Source: Capitella teleta (lineage: Eukaryota > Annelida > Polychaeta > Capitellidae). From it: 64,000 nt of DNA. The stretch spans positions 107,405-171,404 of the forward strand of contig KB307754.1 in assembly GCA_000328365.1 (NCBI GenBank). The letters run 5' to 3'. Under the pieces are notes generated by a model. That model saw only the letters and a list, made by a program, of their open reading frames with translations, was not told where the DNA came from and did no database searches. Positions within the stretch are counted from its first letter, which is position 1, and each line of letters opens with the position of its first letter. Made by a program: the position numbers and the translations under genes. Positions 57,106 through 64,000 of this stretch are shown here, piece by piece.

Positions 57106-57270
57106 ATGCCAAATTGTGCAAAGTTAGAACAGATCTCGAGGTGCGTGTACCAAAGTGCAGAAGTAATTTCAGGTAACCTCAGTGCAAAAAGGCTAAGGGA
57201 GCATACATTTCATTTCTTTGAGATTCCATTGAAAGAAGCAGCATTAAAAAGGAAGGAGTTACAAAAATAA
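57106..57270 (+). pseudogene. THAP-like zinc-finger fragment (weak)
   Basis: A 54-codon frame begins MPNCAKLEQISRCVYQSAEV and continues with REHTFHFFEIPLKEAALKRK. The MPxC start, second Cys and TFHxF-P segment resemble the first half of a THAP DNA-binding domain. The C-x2-H half is missing and the frame stops, so if real it is a remnant, perhaps of a P-element-type transposon gene. Confidence 0.25.
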
Positions 57271-58055
57271 CAAGCAATGTTTTGCGACACGAATCAAGAT
57301 GACAAGTGAATTTTATTAGTTTACGCTCCATCATCATGGAGTTTAGTCATTAGACGTCGAGTACATGCGGCGATAGAGATTTCTCAACAAGGGTTAAGTT
57401 TTCTCAGACCAGAGATCATCGACCCCCATGCAAATATTGCTAGGGTCAACCTTTATGTGACACAGTTGGCAAGTTTCCAAGAGGCAGGGGTCAATCAATC
57501 TGTGAGGTCAGCTGGCAGACACCGAACGACCTGCAGCCGCTTATAGGTGTAATAGGATATTTATAATTAAACATGATTTGCATGGAAAAATAAAAGGAGA
57601 CCTTGCATATCACAGAGCTCAGGTCTAAATAAAGTGCGAGGTATATAAACACATGCTTGCTATTCAAGATTGAGAGAGTAAAAGAACAGAAAAATATATT
57701 TCTTAGAAAATAAAATATGGTAAACAAAACACTTTGGTTACTTTTGTGAGATTCGGAAGTTCAAAACACCAAAGAGTCAGCCAACTACGAGCATACTTTG
57801 AAAGGGAAAAATAAGCTTTAATGAAAAACAATAAAAATCCTTTTATATGGGTCAATATGGCCACTGAATTACACTGACACTTGCATAAGCATTGCTAGAG
57901 CCATCTGACTTAATATATGGAAGAAAATAATGACATATTTTGCTTGTTTTGCATCTGATGAAGGAACAGATGGGAACCAAGAACACCATAATACTTGAAA
58001 ATTTCGATATCCAATATTTACAGATCCCCAGACGAAAACGAAAATATTTACTTTT

Positions 58056-58100
<45 letters not shown>

Positions 58101-61100
58101 CATGCAGAGAAGTTTCACTGTCAACTAAAAACATCAATCATGTTTTTCTGTCATGCCCTCTCTCTCTCTCTCTCTCAAGAAACGCGATCTGTGCGAAAAA
58201 CACAAAACACACATTATGACCAAAAAGAACAGATAAAAGTTACAAAAAGTTAACCGAAGCCAGCAGTCGCATGTTATTAAAGGGAATCAAAATTTTGCAT
58301 ACATTTTATAATAAACTCTCCTTAAGTCACAAAATGATAATGCAACTTTCTGGCTATTGAATCTTCAATTTGGTGATAATAAAGTTTTTTGATAGTTGTT
58401 TTTTTTTCTTCTCCCAGATAGCTGATCATCATACCTAGATGTCACCGTACACGTGTATAAAATCCAGGCACTGTTAAATCAATATTTGCATAAATTAAGT
58501 GGACCGAAAATTGATCAGAAGAGAAACTTTACCTGTTCTTTAAATAATCAAAGTTTAAGTCTTATCAGTTAAGAGGGAGACTCTTAACTATAGCGTACTG
58601 AAATCGAATTCTAATAATTTATACCCAATGGCCTATATGAAAGAGTGTGACATGCTATTAATCAATATAGGATGATAAGGCATTAACATCACGATTCATT
58701 GATCAAGATAACAAAATGTCACAAGAATTCATTTGCATGTAATATTACATTAGGCAGCATGAGTGATTGATAAAGTGTGGACACACATTGTGCCATAATA
58801 CTCAGATAACATGTTGATATAGATTCATAGAATTGTTGATCAAATACAATAATTAATTAATAATTTATTAATAATTAAGGGAGAATACAGATGACATTGA
58901 GGCGTCGGTTTACACAAGAGCAGGGTGAAAATGCTCAGCCCAGATTTAACCTTGAGAACAATTACCTTTATCAATCAAAGGGTGCACGGCTATTGCGACC
59001 TTCAAACGGTGCAACTCTTGTACACCAGAGAATATCCTGATTGGCAGAGTTCAAGTTTTTGGGAGATTTTCAGCAAGCAATGAGGTCAGATTGACTTGCA
59101 CGAATAAAAAACTACCCTCACCAGCATAAAAGCAATATCCTATTCCTCGATAATTCACCTGCATCAGAGTATTTCTGTAGGTTATTTATGTGGAAATTTC
59201 AACTGATGCATGTAGTGCTTAATCATATAAGTGTAGTATTATATTACTTACACCACAATGTTCACACTCACTGAGATCAATCAAGCCTTTAACAGTTTCA
59301 TGGTTTACTAAGATGAAATCCACAATGGATATATTTCTTCTCTTCACCTCTTTATATATTTATTTTGCACTCCAGGGTGAATGAATGAAAGGCAATAATT
59401 AACAAACAAGGGGTTCTTTATCAGTGAGACTTGGTGAGGACTGTTATTCGGATAGCATAGATAAATATATCACTTAGATACACCATACGACTGATATGAT
59501 GATAATTCTTATCTAAAATCCATTGAATTGGAAACCATTCAAGATAGCCCACTCCAGTGGTTACTTGCAAGTCACTTATTTAATTAAAAATTATTTTCAG
59601 TCAAGTCATTCATGACTTCATTTATCCGGATGATGGCTAACTTTATGTGAGCCAAATTCCACAAGCAGCTACGATGTGAATTGCATCTCTATGAAGACCA
59701 AGAGCGTGCTCCAGTGGACCATGTGTGATTGGAGCATGATCTACTCAAATTATTATTTTTATAACTGGTAAAATTGGCAGACTTTAATCAATTTCATAAT
59801 ATAAAAATGTCAGAGCGTATGGGCATACTTCTATTACTTCTGCATAAATTAACATAATTAGAACTATAGACATAAATTCAGTGTTTAGTAGCGTATATAT
59901 GAGAAGAGACAGCAAATATATGTGAAAAATCACTGCAAAGGTGGAAATTAATTTCAGTGGTTCTTTATACTTCCTGAGTTGAGTAAACACCTATTTAAAA
60001 TGCACCAAAATTTAGGTAAATATCTCAACAGTAAGTAAACAAAGAGTAAGTGAGAGTAAGAAGAAGAAGAAAAAAGTATGCATGTTGATGTTCTGGAATC
60101 TATTATCGTAAACATAAGTACTGTCTGAAAGTTCCTTGATGGTGTCTACATCTTCATTATTTTCGGAAATAAATTTGTCCTTCCAAAATTTTTTAACGAT
60201 CGTCAAAGGGTGACAAGATTATTATGGGTGCGATACAAGGGCATACAAGGTTTCATCCATGCCAACAGCGGAGAATTATGGAGATTATTATATTATTATT
60301 ATTATATATGAGGCAACTTCATCATATCACATGTCCCCATATGTTTTTGTCTACCAATTCAATTAAATTGTACTGCATTGCGGGGTGGGGGGGTTGCTGT
60401 AGCACTGCGCGACCTCTGGGCATTCATGAGTTAAAGGGTGAGCAATTCTTAACAAACAGAAGACTGAAAGTATGTACCGGTGACAGTGAACCGAGAAGAG
60501 AGCACATGCATGCGCTGGTTGTCTAGGTTGGCTTAAACTGGTAAAAACCGCTTACTTCCTACGGCCACGTGATTCAAATTTGCATTGCATGTATGATGTA
60601 GCACAACGGGAGTACTACTCACTACTAGCTATCAGGGGTTAGCTTTGTAAACCTAAAAGACAGCGGACGTAACCAGTGACAAAAACTGACACTGGTGAAT
60701 TACACCGATTCTATTTCTAGCACAGATAAATCGGGCGAGGTCTGCGTACCCGTGGGTCTCACTGTAGTATGTCAGCTACACCGATTCAGTGATTGGAAAT
60801 CGAGGGACCAAAAGCTAATGCTAAAGCTGACCTGCTAACAGGGTCGGGATGACATGAACATACGATGGAATGTTTCGACTCCGCACACAATATCAACAGG
60901 GCTTTTCAACTATATTTTGATGCAAAAGTATTTTGAACATCTTAGGACTAACCTGCCTTGGACAAATACAGCGATGACAACCACAAACCTTGTGCAAATG
61001 ATGTTTGAAGTTAAGCTGAACGAGTCTGTCGTCTGCGATGACGAGACCTTGACCCGATGACCTCATAAAATCAATATTTTTTTCTTTTATTTCTCTGCAG

Positions 61101-61300
61101 CCGCTAAAGATGATTAAAAACACATAGGCACTCGACAAGTTTGCAGCTCACCAAGTTGATATAAAATTATTGTATTATTGCTGCAATTGAACTAGTTGAG
61201 CAGACAAATGTTACGGTAGTGCTCTCACAACGGCCACTGTTTCTCTTGTTTCCATCCCATTCTGGAACTCAAACTGGTTTCATCCAATCCCAGCAAACAC
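57271..61300. other. Gene-poor A/T-rich DNA
   Basis: Simple repeats only: poly-T (58058-58099), (CT)n (58159-58178) and a poly-G stretch (60384-60392). None of the open frames shows a known motif and no tRNA-like fold was noticed. Regulatory sites may exist but I cannot support any. Confidence 0.5.
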
Positions 61301-61329
61301 GGAACATTCCCCTAACGTTACCAGCAGGT

Positions 61330-61440
61330 GTAAATTTTGGTCACCTGCAGGTAACATTAGGCTAACGTGGCGCGAGTACTTGATCTGCGCGCTCTCGTGG
61401 TCACCTGCAGGCGACGTGAGCCTGACGTGGCCCGCATTGA
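61330..61440 (+). repeat. Tandem 60-base repeat with CACCTGCAGG E-boxes
   Basis: GGTCACCTGCAGG starts at 61339 and again at 61399, each followed by a similar RACRTKAGSCTRACGTGG stretch, so two ~45-base units lie exactly 60 bases apart. Inverted relatives (ACCAGCAGG) flank them at ~61320 and ~61440. The repeat lies ~230-330 bases upstream of the probable first exon of the 3' gene. Confidence 0.6.
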
Positions 61441-61670
61441 CCAGCAGGCAGGAGCTATCGCGCTTTAAGCGTTAAGTGTAAATACGTGGAGGTGACGTGA
61501 AAGGCGAAATATTTCAGTACTTTAACAAACACGAGCAGAAGATTAAAGGGCTTGGAGCTATGCTCCGCCTCCCTGCTTCAAGCTCGCTTGCACGCTCGAG
61601 CGCACTTGGCATACTTAGGGCGGAGTCAAGCTGAAGCAGAGATCTGTCGAGCAGGCTATTAACGGTCTTA

Positions 61671-63915
61671 ATGACGATATATAAAAATAATCCCCGGCTT
61701 CTCCACTCGTTAGTTCCCCTCTCGCTTTCAAAGCTAACGAATGTCTACACGATTACATCGTCATTTCCAAAGTTACCACAACTCAGCCTCTTGGTAAATT
61801 CAACCATCGACGTCTCGATCTTTCATCAAAGTAGCAGCTCTCTTCATTTACTATCAAGGTGAGAAACAATGACCTCATATTTTACAAATATTGTGAGAGG
61901 AAATTTGAATTTCGCCATTTAGAATTTTAATAACATGAATCTCTATCTCATATTTTTTCGAGAATTTTTTCGCCTATAAGCTTATAATTGTGACGCCGCA
62001 CACTGAAATGTGTCGTTTATCGCAAATGCTGATATATAAATACTATTGCATGAAATATGATTCCTGATGCGTCGCCATGGCAACGGAGCGCCTTTCGGAT
62101 TTACTCTTTTATTCTCGGCTTTAAATTTACTGACTGTTCGTCACTCCCACTGATACTAGTCTAATCATCGACTAATGGCTGTAACTTTGCCTACATGAAA
62201 CCGATAAGTTGACAATTTGTTGTTGTGACAAGCGACTCATTTCGTCATGCGGCGTCACAATTTGTCCAGTTCCGTTCTTCTTACATATTGCACGTAATAT
62301 TTTATTTATCAGTGTTATTTTGATTGGTCATTAACGTTTCCTGTCTATTCAACATCTGAGGCCAATGCTTTCTGTCATCGACTACATTAACGCCTTGTTT
62401 TACTCTAGCTTTACTCGGATAAATTATCAAAGCCTCGAAAACGCTGTTTAATCTTTTGTCAACCAAAAATCGCACAGATAAGATCGCTTTGAACTTTGCG
62501 GCTGCTTTGATCGACATTACGCAATCGATTACACAATGAAAAGGCCTAATCGGATGCGCTAAACATAAGTTTAGTTGTGATAGTTCAGTCGTCATCCCAG
62601 GGACGAATCGTTTGTAATGTTAATTGTGTCATGTAATCCGCCTCCGACCACGATTCTCATGAACAAATCGACTCTGTATCATTATTAATTTCAAAATCCG
62701 CCCTTTAAAATGTCGTAGTGTAAACAAACATAAGACACGAAACATCAATTGTCGGCGATTTCTTTCAAGTCAAGTCAATTACACATCAAAGGGCGCCCCT
62801 CCGCTTATTCAACATTAAAGAAGTTAATTAAACAAAAGGATGAAATGCGGGTATCGTCGCTGTGTCGATTCCTTTTATGTTTACACGGCTCGCTTACTTT
62901 CAATTTAATTAGTCGCTTAGATAAGCGATGTTCAGAAGGAGAACGAACGACGAGAGAAACTTTAACAAAGCCTGTTCTTAAAGCATTGAATTTACTATGT
63001 TTTATTTATTATTCCATTTTATTTTCATTTACTACACGTTGTGGATACACCATTTGACACGTTTGCGTTTTAGAACACTTTTTTTTTTAATTTTACGTGA
63101 TACAAAAATAAAATGTATTATAATTTTTTATATATATATATATTTTTTTTCTTCCAGAAGTCGTTTTGCTACTGACCAAGAGCCAGTGAAGTCGAGAAGG
63201 GAATCAGAACGCAGGCCGACCCAGGAGATGACTGGTCCCTCCTGTCAATAAGGGAATTTCAACGGACCAGGACAAGTACGACAGCCTAGATTTCATGTTT
63301 CAACGCTAAGCTTTAATTATGTGTTCGTTCTTTTCTTGTACGGCAGGCGACTTGAAGCGGGCCGGTCGCCTTGCAATAAGGCACAGCAACTCTCATCGTT
63401 CGAATCGGAACAAGAACATGGAAAGAGGCGGTGTACTCCACCTGTCTACTTTAAAGATTATGACACTGACGGTATGGTCTCCTATAAAGTTGGCTTTTGC
63501 TTCAACTCAATTGTTTTTTTGTTTTTTTTTTTCAGTTGAGGAGGAGGAGGAGGAGGAGGAGCTAGGCTGAGGCTGACCTGCTGATGCCTCCTGTGCAAAC
63601 CATTAGTAAGTCTTCGTGCCTCTAAACTGGTTCTGTTAATTTTGTGAATGTTTTACAGGGTCTGGATCTTTGCCCCGAGAGCTCAAGGTGGACATGCAGG
63701 TGCCTTCAGCACATTCAGCCAAGAAAGGAAAACGTGAGTCTTCTGAACTCTGTTAATGATCTGGTCATTTAGTGACTACTTGTTTTGTCTTTCAGGATTT
63801 GGAGGAGGATGCTTCCTTCCACCGCCCTGCCCCTGTGATGTCAGAAGATGAGGACTGAAGATAAAAGATCATGTCCAGTAAATTAAAATAAATTAATTTC
63901 ATATGGATAAATAAA
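61671..63915 (+). other. Unidentified multi-exon transcript or gene
   Basis: Strong splice signals suggest exons ending at 61858 (CAAG/GTGAG), then 63158-~63275, 63347-63471, 63536-63605, 63659-63733 and 63796 to the poly(A) signal AATAAA at 63910-63915. The best coding stretch is in 63347-63471 joined to 63536: it includes SSFESEQEHGKRRCTPPVYF, then KDYDTD and an acidic run of Glu ending at a TGA. If the 63536 exon is skipped a different C-terminus results. I could not connect this frame to an upstream ATG, so the gene model is incomplete, and I recognise no family. It could also be a long non-coding RNA. Confidence 0.35.
61859..63157 (+). other. Putative first intron of the 3' unidentified gene
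   Basis: A/T-rich interval between a consensus donor (61859) and a T-rich acceptor (ttttttcttccag, 63157). No repeat or gene is recognised inside. Confidence 0.4.
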
Positions 63916-64000
63916 CTTGATGGATCTTGATTTCATTCTTATATTGTTTGTTTAACATGAGGTGCGTGTATATGTTACTATGCAGGTTATTATTGGTTAG

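Overview
The window is nuclear DNA from an animal, most likely a non-vertebrate. It holds eight intron-rich protein genes with consensus GT-AG splice sites, introns mostly about 45-65 bases long, an AT-rich background, AATAAA poly(A) signals, and a metazoan gene set (HIF prolyl hydroxylase with a MYND finger, NuRD MTA subunit, Integrator subunit 7, CRL4-Cdt2 receptor). I cannot name the species from the sequence. All gene models were assembled by hand from splice sites and recalled family sequences; for every complete model the exon lengths sum to a multiple of three.

Layout: 1-700 is the 3' end of a non-LTR retrotransposon. 1198-8320 (-) is an EGLN/PHD prolyl hydroxylase with a 4.5-kb first intron. 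It shares a short divergent promoter with EPRS1 (bifunctional Glu/Pro-tRNA synthetase, +, 8702-20783). The first coding exon of EPRS1 is present twice, in ~396-bp direct repeats that bracket a ~794-bp terminal-inverted-repeat element. A complete METTL27-like methyltransferase gene lies antisense inside an EPRS1 intron (13335-14253). DTL/CDT2 follows, convergent (-, 21595-24103).

24.1-30.1 kb is gene-poor and rich in relics: a poly-T fold-back, a broken Ty3/Gypsy-type LTR element with a LINE fragment lying between its pieces, a putative LINE ORF1 fragment, and a ~210-bp (TAA)n array. Then come CCT4 (+, 30180-32801), a spacer, MTA (+, 35131-42626, with a 3.1-kb intron holding a CpG-rich block), INTS7 (-, 44205-48696) and pyruvate carboxylase (-, 49774-54553).

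54.6-61.6 kb shows no gene I recognise, apart from a weak THAP-like open frame. The right end (61.6-63.9 kb, +) has strong splice signals and a poly(A) signal for a gene I cannot identify. The genes do not form one pathway: they are housekeeping functions (translation, protein folding, gluconeogenic carbon entry, snRNA/mRNA 3' processing, replication licensing, chromatin, oxygen sensing). The most interesting structures are the duplicated EPRS1 first exon, the nested methyltransferase gene, and the near-identical WHEP exons.
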